Positions 1 to 12,200 of a stretch of DNA of 58,907 nucleotides are shown here, piece by piece. A program made the translations under genes and the position numbers. This stretch comes from Alectoria sarmentosa (Eukaryota; Ascomycota; Lecanoromycetes; Lecanorales; Parmeliaceae): the NCBI GenBank assembly GCA_009733775.1, contig WOGZ01000217.1:1-58907 (forward strand), written 5' to 3'. A model generated the notes under the pieces. It did no database searches. It saw only the letters and a program-made list of their open reading frames with translations, and had not been told where the DNA came from. Position 1 is the first letter of the stretch, and the number at the start of each line of letters is the position of its first letter.

Positions 1-285
1 TTAAAGAATATAATCAAATATTCGAAATAATTATAACGAATTCGAAACGCAATCTTTTATTCATCATTTTTTTTAATTTAAATTTTATAATAAACATTTT
101 TTAAATTTAATTTCATAAAAACTTTAACGTCGTATAAACGATTTAACGTTTTCATAATCAAAGATAACGAATATCGATTTTTGATAATCATCGCATTCAA
201 TTTCTTATAATTCACACATAAACGCAATTCGTCGTTTTTTTTAAATATAAATAAGATTAACGCTTCTGCGAAGGAAATCGAGTGT
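1..285 (-). pseudogene. Ty3/gypsy reverse transcriptase, RIP-decayed, cut by window edge
   Basis: Read on the minus strand, this segment gives a recognisable gypsy-type reverse transcriptase core. It has the block LRLCVNYKKLNAMIIKNRY, which corresponds to the conserved LRxCVDYRxLNxxTIKNRYPLP of Ty3/gypsy polymerases. The next motif reads KVFMKLNLKN, then the equivalents of AYxxIRIxxxDEWKTAF and YxxFEYLxxPFG. Two in-frame stops lie at positions normally coding Arg and Trp, so the copy is dead. The catalytic YxDD box, RNase H and integrase would lie to the left, outside the window. Confidence 0.82.
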
Positions 286-1015
286 CAAATTTAATTTTTA
301 TAAAAAACATTTTTCAAATATCATCGCAATTTCGATAATTTTATTTAAAATAAATTATATAAAAATTCATATAATGATTTTTTGTCATCTTTTATCTTAA
401 TAATATAATTTTCTTATTTAAATACAAATAAGACTTTAATCTTTTCTTTAAAAAAAACGTTTTTATATTTTAACAATTTTTTAAAAATCTTTAAATTAAA
501 CACGTTTTTCTTTTCGCTTCGCGTTATCGTAACGCATATAATTGCAAACACATTAAACTTTTTATCGATATTCGCAATGAATTAATCAAATTCCTTAATT
601 TAAATTCTTTTAAAATTGATTTTAAATTTTCATTAAATCGTTTTAAAGTTAAATAATATATGCAATTAATTTAAAACAAGCATACTTAAAACGACGTCAA
701 AACCTTTTTGATCGATGAAATAAAACAATGTTTTACATTGTTTATCTTAATCTCAATTGTCAATTAATTAATAATTTAACATATAAACGTCGTAACAATA
801 TATGTTTTAATCGTTTAACACTTTCGATATCAACAAAATAACGCTATCACAAAATTGCAAATTTCATTAAATTACAAATGTTTATAATATCAAATTAACA
901 TAAACTCTCGAATCAAGCAGAGCAACGAATTATTTTAATTTATTTTAAATCATAATTTATTCTTTCGTAATAATAAAAGAGATAATTTTTATTTTTCGTT
1001 TTTTCGATTTTACTT

Positions 1016-1360
1016 TTAAAACGATTGCGAAATCGAATCGTTTTTTATTATAACGACGACGATATAAATAATCGATTTGTTTTTATTCGAATAATTAAAT
1101 TTAATGTAATCTTTCTTGTCACAATGAAAATAAATAAAATTTTTATATTTAATTTCGAATTCACTCTTTCGCTTATTTTCATCACTTTTATAAATATATA
1201 AAATTTTAACGTTATTATCACGATTAAATTTATTAAATTTCGAAATTCGAGAATTCAAAAACGAAACTTTTGCATTTTTGCCTTCGAAAGATTTAAAATT
1301 CGAATCATAATCGTTTTCTTCGCGCACGCGTTTAAAAATTCGTTTATACATAATAATCAT
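1016..1360 (-). pseudogene. gypsy gag fragment with decayed CCHC zinc knuckle
   Basis: A 114-codon open frame, very rich in Lys, Asn, Ile and Tyr, lies upstream of the reverse transcriptase and in the same orientation. Near its end it reads YFHCDKKDYIKFNY, which fits the gag zinc-knuckle spacing C-x2-C-x4-H-x4-C. The first Cys, the His and the last Cys are all replaced by Tyr, each explained by a single C-to-T type change (TGT to TAT, CAT to TAT). The order gag then polymerase fits one minus-strand element. I regard it as a relic of a retroelement coding region, not as a functional small gene. Confidence 0.6.
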
Positions 1361-2629
1361 AATAAGAATTTTCTCACGTTATTTAAACACATTATTATTA
1401 CTCAAAATTCGATTCTTTAACATAAATTAAAGTTTCGTAAAAAAAAAGTTAATTTTATATTTCTCTATTAAGAATAACAAATGAATTTTTAATTTTTTCA
1501 AATATGTTTTAAAAATCGTGATCTTTTGATTAAGTTTTTGTTTAATTTTCTTTCATTTTTTATAAATAAATAAACGACGATTAATCGAATCGACGATAAA
1601 ATTAAATAAAAAATATTTGAAATTCTTATACATTATATCGATAAAACTCTTTTTTTCGTATTCGATATATCATTAATTATTAACATCACTCTTTAAAAAC
1701 TTTATACAATAAATAATTTTTAAAATGTCGATAATAAAATACTCAAAGATTTCGATAAAAATAATTTTCGCATCGCGAAACCAGCGCACATGTTCTCTCT
1801 CACTTTTATTTTAATAAAATTTCAATTTCTCGAAATAAACAATTTTGATTTTGAAAATAAATATTTTCGTTAAAAACGAGATCGTGAACGCAATGATTAA
1901 CATTTCGATTATAAACGAAATTATAAACGTAACAATTAACGTTTTTTTAATAATATCTTATAAGTTCTCATTGCGAAACTCATTATTGCGAACTTTCAAT
2001 ATAAAAAATTCGCGTTTTTATTAAAAACGACGATTTTTCTCTCTAATACATTTAAGACGTTTTTTCAAACTGATTTTCCCTTTAAAAATAAACCCTCGAA
2101 ATTCGTTAACGCTATTTAAACGCCTATTTTAATTATCTTCGATTTTAAACGTTCGATTTTCAAATAAAACCGACATCGCAGCGATATTAAGTCTTTTTCT
2201 TCGAAAGATCTAAAAGATTAAAATTATAAAATATATTATTTACGTCGTTAAGCAAACGCAAATAAATAAATATATATAAAAAACGTAATATTATTATTAA
2301 ATTTAATGATTAAATTGTGTAATAAAATTAATTTTTAAAGATCAGAAAAAAACTCCGAGGCATATCAAATAAATATATATTTATTAAGTATTCTTATTAA
2401 CGGAATAATTGCGAGATTAGTTCAATTAAATTTAAATTCTATAACTCTTATAAAAACTTATAAAAAATGACGTTACGATAACGCATATTTTATATGAGAC
2501 GCATATAATCATTCGATTTAACAATTAATCTTACGTATATTACGCAAAAGATTAATTTTCAACATTTTTCTATAACATCAAAAGATAACGTATATATATA
2601 ATTATTTTATCACTTTTTTATAGCGATAC

Positions 2630-3300
2630 GTTACGATACTTTAATAAAGAAACTTTTTTCCGCTTTATAATATAAGAAGTTTAATAAAAATTTGAAAAAT
2701 GTCGTTTTGATGTAAAAACTTATTATTTTTTTTAATACGAAAACATTTTTTTATAACGATACTTTTACGATGTTTTAATATAAAAACTTTTTTTCGCTTT
2801 ATAATACGAGAAGCTTAATAAAAATTTAAGAGATATCGCTTTAATATAAAAACTTGTTACTTTTTTTGATATAAAAACATTTCTTTACAACGATACTTTT
2901 ACGATGTTTTAATGTAAAGACTTTTTTTCGCTTTGTAATATGAGAAGTTTAATAGAAATTTAAAAAATATCGCTTTAATGTAGAAACTTGCTTCCCTTTT
3001 TGATACGGAAATTCAATTAAAATTTAAAAATTGTCGCTTTAATATAGAAATTTGTTTTTCTTTATAATACGAAAAGCTGCTTTAATATAAAAACTTATTT
3101 CTCTTTATAATATGAGAAGCTCAATAATAATTTAAGATTTAACGCTTTAATTAAAGACGTGATCTTCTTTATATAAAGAACTTAATTCGAATAAAGATTT
3201 TTTTTTTTTAATAATACGAAAAATTGCTTTGATGTAAAAATTTGTTTCTCTTTGTGATATAAAAAATTCAATAATAATTTAAAACTTAACGCTCTAATCA
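2630..3300. repeat. Degenerate ~125-bp tandem repeat
   Basis: Phrases such as GATACTTTTACGATGTTTTAA, followed by a pyrimidine run with CGCTTTATAATA, an AGAAG-TTTAATA block and a TCGCTTTAATATAAAAACTT block, recur starting near 2634, 2758 and 2892. More decayed partial copies continue to about 3300. The spacing is roughly 124-134 bp. Copies differ mostly by A/G and C/T transitions, as expected if RIP acted on a tandem array. Confidence 0.65.
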
Positions 3301-3469
3301 AAAACGTATTTTTATATTATTTTGAGAAATTTTTTAAGATTTGATTCTCTTATTTGTGAGAAATTCGATAATTTTGAAACTTTTTTCTCTTTTTATTATA
3401 AAAAACTTAATAAAAAATAAAGATTTATTTCTCTTTTTTGTTATAAAAAGCTTATTAAATTCGAAATTT

Positions 3470-3985
3470 ATGCGATATTCGATAATATAAAACGAAATGC
3501 CCTATGCGAAAAAACTTGTAATTCGATAATATAAAACGAAATGTTTTATGCGAAAAAACTTATTATTCGTGTGAAGAAATTAAATACTTTATATAAAGAA
3601 ATTTGATTCGATATTTTATAATTATATTTAAAAAAGAATAAAATGTTCGATAATATAAAACGAAATACTTTATACGAAAAAATTTAAAAAAATAAGATAT
3701 TCGATAATATAAAACGAAATGTTTTATATAAAAAAATTTAAAAAAATGAGATATTCGATAATATAAAACGAAATGTTTTATACGAAGAAATTTGAAAAAA
3801 TGAAATGTTCGATAATATAAAACGAAATGCTTTATATAAAAAGACTTAAAAAAATGAAATATTCGATAATATAAAACGAAATGTTCGAATAAAATTAAAT
3901 GCTTGATAATATGAAACGAAATGTTTTATGCGAAAAAATTTATGATTCGATAATATGAGACGAAATGTTTTATGCGAAGAAATTT
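3470..3985. repeat. Minisatellite of ~44-56-bp units
   Basis: The core TTCGATAATATAAAACGAAA is repeated about nine or ten times, beginning near 3478, 3522, 3645 and 3699 and continuing to about 3960. Each core is followed by a variable tail of the type TGTTTTATACGAAAAAATTTAAAAAAAT. Unit length changes between about 44 and 56 bp because the tail varies. Cores are nearly identical, much better conserved than the flanks, so the array looks young or homogenised compared with the rest of the block. Confidence 0.8.
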
Positions 3986-4189
3986 ATTATTTATGTAAAG
4001 AAATTAAATGCCTTATATGAAGGAATTTAATTCGATATTTTTTGTATTTAAATTACGAATTAAAAAAAACGAGCTGTCGCAATGTAATAATAATTTATTT
4101 TAAATCATTATTAATAAAATATTCATATGAGAAATACGATTTAAATAAATGTTATTCTTTTAATCGTCACAAATCGGGCTCATAATCTA

Positions 4190-4510
4190 TCAAAAGATAT
4201 ATAATAAATATCGTATATAAATTAATTAAATATATAAAAAACACGAGAAAATCGTGTTCTTAAATTTATTCATTAAAATAATGTTAAAATACGACTAATT
4301 TTAAAACTGATCTTAAAACTAATTTTACGTATATTACGCAAAAGATATTAAAAAATATATAATAAATATCGTATATGAGTTAATTAAATATATAAGAAAT
4401 ATGAAAAAATCGTGTTTTTAAGTTTATTCGTCAAGATAATGCCAAGATACGACTAATTTTAAAATTGATCTTAAAGTTAACCTTACGTATATTACGCAAA
4501 AGATTAATTT
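4190..4510. repeat. Two direct copies of a ~158-bp unit
   Basis: ATATAATAAATATCGTATAT occurs at 4199 and again at 4357. The following text stays parallel: a TTAATTAAATATATAA block, AAAATCGTGTT, a TTTATTC block, then ACGACTAATTTTAAAA and TTACGTATATTACGCAAAAG. The two copies lie head to tail with a period of about 158 bp. The closing motif TTACGTATATTACGCAAAAG also occurs alone near 2533, so the unit is related to sequence elsewhere in the block. Confidence 0.75.
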
Positions 4511-5300
4511 TCAACACATTCACGATCACGATCGCATAATATATATTTAATAATTTTATATTTAATACGAAGTTTTAAATTTCGTCGCTTAATTACTTTA
4601 AAATTATCGTTATTTTATCGATTAATTTATCGTTGTTTTTAATATAATCGAAAAATCGTTATAATATAAATAATAAACGTTTTTTATTATTTATTTTATA
4701 AAGTCGTTTTAATTCGTTTTATACGTTTTTGAATAAATTTATATTATTTATATAACTTTATTACGTTTTTTTCACATTAATAATTAACATAATAATTATT
4801 TAATAATTTATAAACATTTAATTATATTTTTCTTTATTATCGTTCGAGCATTTTTTGATATTTTTTATAATGTTTTATATATTACATTTTATAAAAAACA
4901 TTTTATAAATTTAAGTTTAATTATTATAATTATAAGTTTTTAAAATAAGTAACTTGATATATAAATGCTTTAATAACGATTTATTTAAATCATTTAAATC
5001 GATTTTTAACATTTATCTTTTATTTCTTTTAATAAGTGTTATGAGTTTTTTATTTAACGAATTCGAATTTTATTCAGTGATGTAAGAATTTAATAACGTT
5101 ATTTCTCGATCGACGAATGTTTTATTTCATTTTATTAAAACGATAATGAAATTTTGTTCAATAATTATTTGATAAATAAATTAATCGAGTTTATAATTTA
5201 TTATATAAATAAATTGCGAAGCGAAATAATTAATAATCGAATAATTTCAATAATAATAAATTATGATTATGATTATGATAATGATCGTGTTTAAATAACA

Positions 5301-6208
5301 TAAAGAGAAAAGCATAAAAACGGTCATGATCCAGTTTATATAGAACAAAGGGACCCCGAAATCGAACCCAGATAATTACCGAATTCCTATAGATTCCATA
5401 CCAAAAAGTGGCGAACTCAGGGGTACTACTCCCATGATCATTTGCCGAACCCACATGGTCCACATGAGTCCTCCGTATGACACATATAAGCGAGTCTATT
5501 ACCTAATGAGTGGGTTCAAACAACATGTGTGACGTGTGCATTCGAGTATGCAAGCTCTAAGCACGGGAAAAATTCCAAAGAATACGTATTTCGTGCGATC
5601 AGTATGGAGCAATTTAGATCGATATGGGACGGGATGGATGGATGAATCGGGTTGGGAGACGCCGGTGGGATTGATGACGGAGGAGCTGGATGAGGGAACG
5701 GAGGAGGAGGGGAGGGGGTGGGAACCGGTTCGTGACCGGCATGTGATTTTGTTTTCGAGTTTGGGGGGGAAATCGCATCGCGTTGATCATGCGGTGGTAG
5801 GTTGGCTCAATGGATGACGGCTCAGGCAAACGCTGATGGACCCTGTACACATTGTTTCTGCGGCGTGCTATGCTTTTTGTCTACGAGAGCATCAAAGGGG
5901 ACGATGCATTCGAGGCATTGAGTTGCTTCTCCCTATCCTCAGCTATGTACAAAGCAATGCCATGAAATCCATCTTGGCCATAGATAGCGAAGGACAAGAC
6001 GGACGACCTGCACGTCTGCCATCGAGCCTCCACTAGCTAGCCTCAACAATAACGAGAGAGAAGATGCTGCATATTCCGTTTCTAAGATCCTTCGCTTGCT
6101 TACCCTTCGCTCAATTGCATATGACAAGATTCAGCGCCTTTCGCAAATGCCCGACTGACTATTAGTGTATCTAGGATGTTATCGTCATGACGTTTTGAGA
6201 GGCATGAA
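5301..6208. other. Boundary region, no supported gene
   Basis: Sequence between the AT-rich block and the 3' end of the HECT ligase gene. It has normal composition and several short overlapping open frames on both strands (for example a 93-codon frame at 5536-5817, plus). None shows a domain or splice-supported continuation. The part next to 6209 probably includes the 3' untranslated region of the ligase. Confidence 0.5.
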
Positions 6209-9200
6209 TCATGCGAAGCCGAAATACTCGCTTCCAGCTGTCATGGCCGTGTAGACTTGTTGTCGGAGGGCTTCGTAGCTCTCATATTCTGGAAGATCAA
6301 GTTCTGAAGGAAGAGTCAGCCACCAATCCTAGTCTTGTCGAGTCAATGTGCTTACGATTGAAACAAGTATGCGAGCTAGGCAATCGGTCCTTATTTCCGT
6401 AGTCACGGTGGATGTTGAATCTGCTAAAGCCATTCATACCCTCAAGCTGCCCAAACCCGTTGAGGGGCACTTTGCTGGTACCTGTAACGAATTGTAGAAG
6501 CTTGGCTCGTTCCTCCTTGTCGAATGAGCGCACCGCGCGCCAGAACCATTGAATCTGTGGGGACGAGGCTTGGTAGTTGTGGTATTCGGTATGGTTTTTC
6601 CAATCGTCGACATCGATATCGGGCAGGCCAGAGATGAGCAGCTCAAGCTCTTGCTCGTTGAAGATCGCGATCAACTCCGGCGGGACAATGTCGTGGAAGC
6701 CTAATTATCGTTAGCAGAAAAACAAGAACAGCCAGAAAAAAGACCTTACCTTGTAAGAACATCTCTAATTGTGCTTGCACAGATCCCGTAAGACGGTACT
6801 CCACCACGAGCTGAACGTACTCATGCTTGTTCTCCTCAGTGACCGGGATGTTGCGACCATTCTCAGTGAGGTCTACGACCTCGGCAACGCCGAAGTCATC
6901 AGTCTCAACGGAGAAGGTTTCTGTGATGATTTCCGTGATATCATTCTCCAGCATCCACAGCAGCGACTTGTAGTAGTCCAGGTCCAAAGTCTCCATGTCC
7001 TTAATTGACACCGTCTTGCCGAGAATTCGCTTGTAGACGGCTCTACTGAAATGACAGTCTAACGCTCGACCTTCGTATAGAGCTTTGCCGATGATACGAC
7101 CGATGAACTTGAAGAACATGAGATGCTCTTCATTGACTTTGCTGAGCTTGTTCGGGTGAAACGTGGTACGATCGGAGGCGACTGGAATGAACAGAGCATA
7201 GTCTGGGTTGAACATCTGTCGCGAAAGTACTTGGAACCATTCTCGAGTCACTCCACCAGCGTCAACTCCCTCCTCACCATGGAAGCGAATGCTGAGCTTG
7301 CCGTATTTGATTTCGTCACCAGTCTTGTAGGATAAATTTTTGAACGAGTCAAGGAAGACTTGATCACGACGGACAGATAGCTGCAAAGGTGGCTGAGGAT
7401 GTCTTGCTTCTGTGCCGCGAGAGTGTAAGCGTCGAGTGAAGTAGTTGCGCTTGTTGTCAAATTCCAACACCTTGGGATTTTTGACCAGCAGAGAGAACGT
7501 GCCACTCATGAGCTTGGGGTTGTGTCGGACAAGGTCGTTGAGGATTTTACGGTGGTCTTCAGTAAACTTGAAAAAGAGGCTCTCCATGAAAGACTCCGGA
7601 GGAGGGCTTGTGATGGCAAATTCTTTGGCGGCTTTGATCAATGGGATTTCCTTAAGCGTCGTGTTCTTGCAGACGACCATGAGTGCCTCAATCAGCGGTA
7701 AAAGGATAGTGGCAACATTAAGCGAACCATCGCCTTGCCGGATGCTGTTCAGGCACTCGCTGAGCTTGTTCCAGAGTGAGCCGAAAGTCGGGTTCTCGTA
7801 CAACGTCGTAAGTAGATCCTCTTTCGGTGTTGAGATCTCGGCTAATTCCTCTTTGCTGTCCACAGCAGAAGTTGCCTTGCCACCAATTTGCTTATGGTCA
7901 AACAAATAGTCCAGAGCGGTGAGCACACGAAGTAGCTTGGCTTGATCTGATGATGCGGGGGAAAATTTGGCAAGAGCCATGCCCTGGATATCGGTCCCGG
8001 ATTCGGCTTGCTTAATTTGTGGTACCAGGTCGTCAAGATCCTGTAGAATAGAGTGACCCAGATCTTGAGCTTGTTCGATCAATCCTCTGCCGAAGATTTC
8101 TTTTGCCCCTGGAATTCCCGAAAGATTGTTGATGGTCGATAGCGTGTCTCGGAATGTTTTTGCGCTGCACTCACGAGCTGCAAGGATGTTGACTACGAGT
8201 CGAAGATTCTCCTCAGGCACAACAGGCGGTGTCAAGTCTCGAGCCTTCTTTGCTCTCTCGTCCGCTGGCTTCTTCATTTTCTCCTCTTTGGCCTGATCTT
8301 CCGTTGCCCCTGCGCTACTTTCCTGGCGTGTCTCACCCTCGGTTTGAACGTCCATCATAGGAGACGTGCTCTCTTCAGTTGAAGGCTCGGCTATCTGAGC
8401 GAGGTCTGGCACGGCCTGATCGACGATTGCTCCCTCGAAGCCGGCAGAGGGCTCTAGCTGTGTCGAGGGAGCTTCACTGGCTTTCGGCTCTTCTGGCTTA
8501 TCCTTGTCTTTCCGGAGCAACATTGTCAGAGGATGAGTAACGCTCTGGAGAAGGCTAGAGAGTTGCTCCATGCAGCCAGAGCTCTCCATTATGAGCTTCC
8601 GATCCAACAGACTAAGCAAGGCATTGAGTGCGAACTTAGAAGCCTTATTTTCTTTGGCTTTGCCTTTTCGGTTGGCTTTCGTCTTCATGCCCGACGTGAC
8701 TTCGTGCTCCTCGAGAAAAAATGCTGGAATATGAGGGTTGTATTGCGTCAATGAAACAAGTGCGCTCAAGCACTGCTGAATCACCATCAAAGGTGTTGCT
8801 TCCATGTTGCTGGCAATAGATGCCATTGGTCCAGTCAAGGTCCGTTTTAGAGGCTGAGGCGTCTTCTGAGTCACTGGCTGTTTGGCTCGAAGCGAAAGGT
8901 GGGTGAAACTCCGCTCTATAGCATTGACATCGGTGCTGCCGTCTTGGAGGATTGAAAGTAAAAGGCTTATGACCTCTGCACGATTCTGGCGATTCCGCGA
9001 CACGTCATGGAGAATACCATTAAGTGATTGGCGGGAACTTCCCTGTTGAGGTACGAACATCAGACGGAGCAAGGTTGCTACGCCGGCTTTATCGAGCATT
9101 TGCACAATTTGTTTTCGCGGAGGCTTCTTCGCAGCGGGCTGCGAAGGTCGTCCGTCCAGTATATGGCGCACCAGACCATTGGCTCGACCACCGCGCCCAG

Positions 9201-12200
9201 CGATTCCTGCAAAGCGATGCATAGGTCGATTGCCACCTAGTGCTCGGGCTTCTGCTGCAATCTCTTCGGGGAGCTGAGCGAGTATCTCCTCGTCTTGTTC
9301 CATTAAAACATTTTGTCGAAGTGCTGGGTCAAGGGAAGCGAAGAAGCTTGCAGGGTCCATTTCTTCTGCTCGAGCGGATCCACCACCGCCAGCAGCCTGC
9401 TGTCTTCTACGCGCCTCTTCTCGTTCACGTCGTCGTCGATCTTGTGCTTCTTGCTGGAGTAACTCTTCTCGAATCTCAGGAGGAAGGGCTTCGAGAAACT
9501 CGCGGCTGATGTCCGTGGGCTCTTCGCCGGCAGCAGCCGCCTCCGATCGCTGAATCGCAAGCTGAGACATGAGAACCTCTTCGCGTATCTCCTCAGGCAA
9601 CGCTTCGAGGTAAGCCATGTCAATACCCAGACCAGTAATGTCAAGCTCGCGCCCACGTATTGTCGTCCGCACTCGCTCTATGGGCTCAGATGGGCCTGCT
9701 GCTGCAGGTTGCTCCACTGCCGTTGGGCCTTCTGCATTCTCCGCAATTTCGGCAGGCACTTCCGCTTGTGTGTCTTCAACGCCTTCCATGGCCCCTTCGT
9801 CTTCGGTCAACCCTGATCCTTGGCCTTCAGGTGGCGCAGCTTCAGCCTCCGAGGCTGCTTGGGCGGCAGCTTCTTTCCGAGCTTCACGTTCTACCTTTTC
9901 CTGCTGCTCCGCCAACTCTCGTTTAGCCTTTTCCAGCGCCAACTTCTCTTCCCTCAACTTCTCTCGTTCTTGCCTCTCCTCCTCCGATCGACGTTTGCTC
10001 ACCTCATCTTCCCGCTTTTTCTTTTCAACTGCTGGTGGTACTAGGATGCGAAGGAGGTGTTCCATGATGCGCATGGCCTTTTCGATATGAGTATTGCCGA
10101 AGAGAAGTCGTGATTCTTCTTGCCATCGTTGAGAGGTGACCGCAGGTGAGACCACTGCATGTTGTGGATTCCCATCTCGGTTGACTCGGGAAGGCTCGTG
10201 GTGTGTGTGTCCTCGAACACCACCAAGGAGGTTCTCTATATCACGTGGCAATGTAAGAGCACTTCCAACGGCGCCTCCGCCGATAGATATTTGCACAGCA
10301 CCACCAGGGCCACCAACAGCACTGAAGCCCATGCCGCCAATATCTCCTCTTCGACCTACAGACGCGATAAGGCTGTTGAGAAATGAGACAGGACTGTCAG
10401 CAGATATCATACCACGGGGTCGTCGACCAGGATCCATTCCATGAACCCAATAGTCATCAAGACTCGCAACAGCATCTGATAGGCCGGCTGAGCGTTGGCC
10501 TCTTGTTCCGCGCGAGGGTTCTAGCGCCGCACTACGTTGCAAAAGCGGATTGGTATTGTCATCATTTGAGCGGGGTGCCCCGGCGGGCCGGTGAGAACGG
10601 TAAGATGACAGGTGTGTAAGGTGGGAGCGAGGGTCGTTCAATGAGCCAGGGAAAGAAGACCAAAGATCTGGCATGCGACGAGGATGGTGGTGGTGGTGGT
10701 GATGCCCTCTGGGCAACGGCATGCCTGGGTCATCTTCAGGATCCCAACCAAAAGGAGGCTCAGGCATCCCTGGCTCCTCGTCATCATATTCGGGCTGGAA
10801 CATGACATCTTCATCGTCGACATCATCTTCATTCTCGTCTTCGTCGTCTTCATCTTCCTCGTCGTGTTCATGCCCGACGACATCATCCATATATCTACCT
10901 CCTATTTCTTCTTCCAGGTCCATGGCGAGATCCCCCCGGCCATCTTCTAGTCCTTCAAGACGCTGAAGAGCAGCTTCTGGGCCTCCAAACTCTCGTACAA
11001 TATCTCTCACAGCACTCTCGGCATCCTGTGTGTCTTGACTGAAGCCCTGGTCGAGGTCATTCTCTTCATTGTAGCGTGCGATGTCTTCTCCATCCTCGTC
11101 TTGCCAGTCCTCGTCTTCACCTTCGGCCAGGCTGGCATTCTCGCTATCGCCAGTGATTTCATCGATGACTTCAATTTCGTTGTCTTCATCCATGCCTTCG
11201 GAATCGTCTTGGTCTTCGTCGTCATCGCTTGGCTCATCATCTTCTGCATCGATGACCACCTCGACGTCCATACCTGCGTCTCCATGGAGGCCTTCGATAG
11301 GACCCGCTTCTCCAAGATCTTCGTCCTCATCACTGATGACTTCATCATCACGTTCCATACCCTCCTCGTATTCCATGCCTTCCTCGTACTCATCGTCGTA
11401 CATCTCTTCGTCACCTTCCGAGGACTCCGAGCTTGATTCTTGATCTCTACCAGGCTCAAACATACCAAGGGTGGAATGTCGGAATAGATCTGGAGTCTCT
11501 TCTCGGTCGTCATCCATGTCGGAAACCGAAGTGGCGGAAGAAATTTCATCCTCGTCTGTCGTACCTGGAATACTAGAAATACTTGAGCTTTCGCTCAGCA
11601 CGATTGCAGTTGCTGTGAGTTGCTTGAGTGGTCGAAGGATGTACTTGATAGCGCGCTTGGCCGGTGGGAAATTGAGATCGATGTCTGCAATGGATCCAGT
11701 AAGAGCTGCGATAAAATTCTTTTCGAACATAATCTTCGCAATGGATTTCTGGAACCCTCCTTCTACACCGGGAGAAGGCGTACCACTGGCCGGAACAAGT
11801 CTTCCCATCAACAAGCGGTTGAAAAGATCTGCTAAATCGAGCAAGCGAGCATACTTGACATCAGGATGCTCTTCTGACGCGTTGGCATCTCTGTAAGCTT
11901 TGAGGGCATGCTCTAGAACGAACTTGCGCACAAAGAGTAGGTCAGGTTCGTCATCCTCGTCCACTGCATCACGCTTGTTGGGATACCCGTTTTCACTGGT
12001 TCTGAGGCACAGAGAGACAATAGCAGACATAGCCCAATTGGACGTGAGATTCTTTTTACGGTATTCGATGGTGTCCTCGTGGCTGAGAGTGCCAACGGGG
12101 ATTACATCATTCAGGAGATAATTGAGAATCGCAGATCGAGGCTTTGAGGGAGTCATTGCTTTCGGATCAGCTTTGCGCGAGAAATTGATGAATTCGATCT

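Larger units (their letters stand above)
1..5300. other. AT-rich, RIP-like block
   Basis: This stretch is overwhelmingly A and T, rich in TpA, and has no long open frame. Base composition switches to normal gene-bearing sequence within a few tens of bases near 5300. Recognisable contents are a decayed Ty3/gypsy retrotransposon on the minus strand and three tandem-repeat arrays, listed separately. Reverse-transcriptase codons for Arg and Trp have become stop codons and gag Cys/His codons have become Tyr, as expected from C-to-T mutation on either strand. Compartments like this are typical of RIP-active ascomycetes. I did not compute RIP indices. Confidence 0.85.

Noticed and set aside
1016..1360. 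114-codon frame as a functional small gene
   Set aside because: Its sequence fits a RIP-mutated gag zinc knuckle in line with the reverse-transcriptase relic.
3470..3985. CRISPR-like array
   Set aside because: The genome is eukaryotic, and units are contiguous variable-length minisatellite repeats, not repeats separated by unique spacers.
5536..5817. 93-codon plus-strand frame beside the AT-rich block
   Set aside because: Low-complexity Gly/Glu-rich text, no domain, and an overlapping open frame on the other strand.
10638..11549. Several long antisense frames opposite the acidic tract of the ligase
   Set aside because: They are mirror products of GAA/GAT-rich codons (Ser- or Met/Thr/Lys-rich text) and carry no domains.
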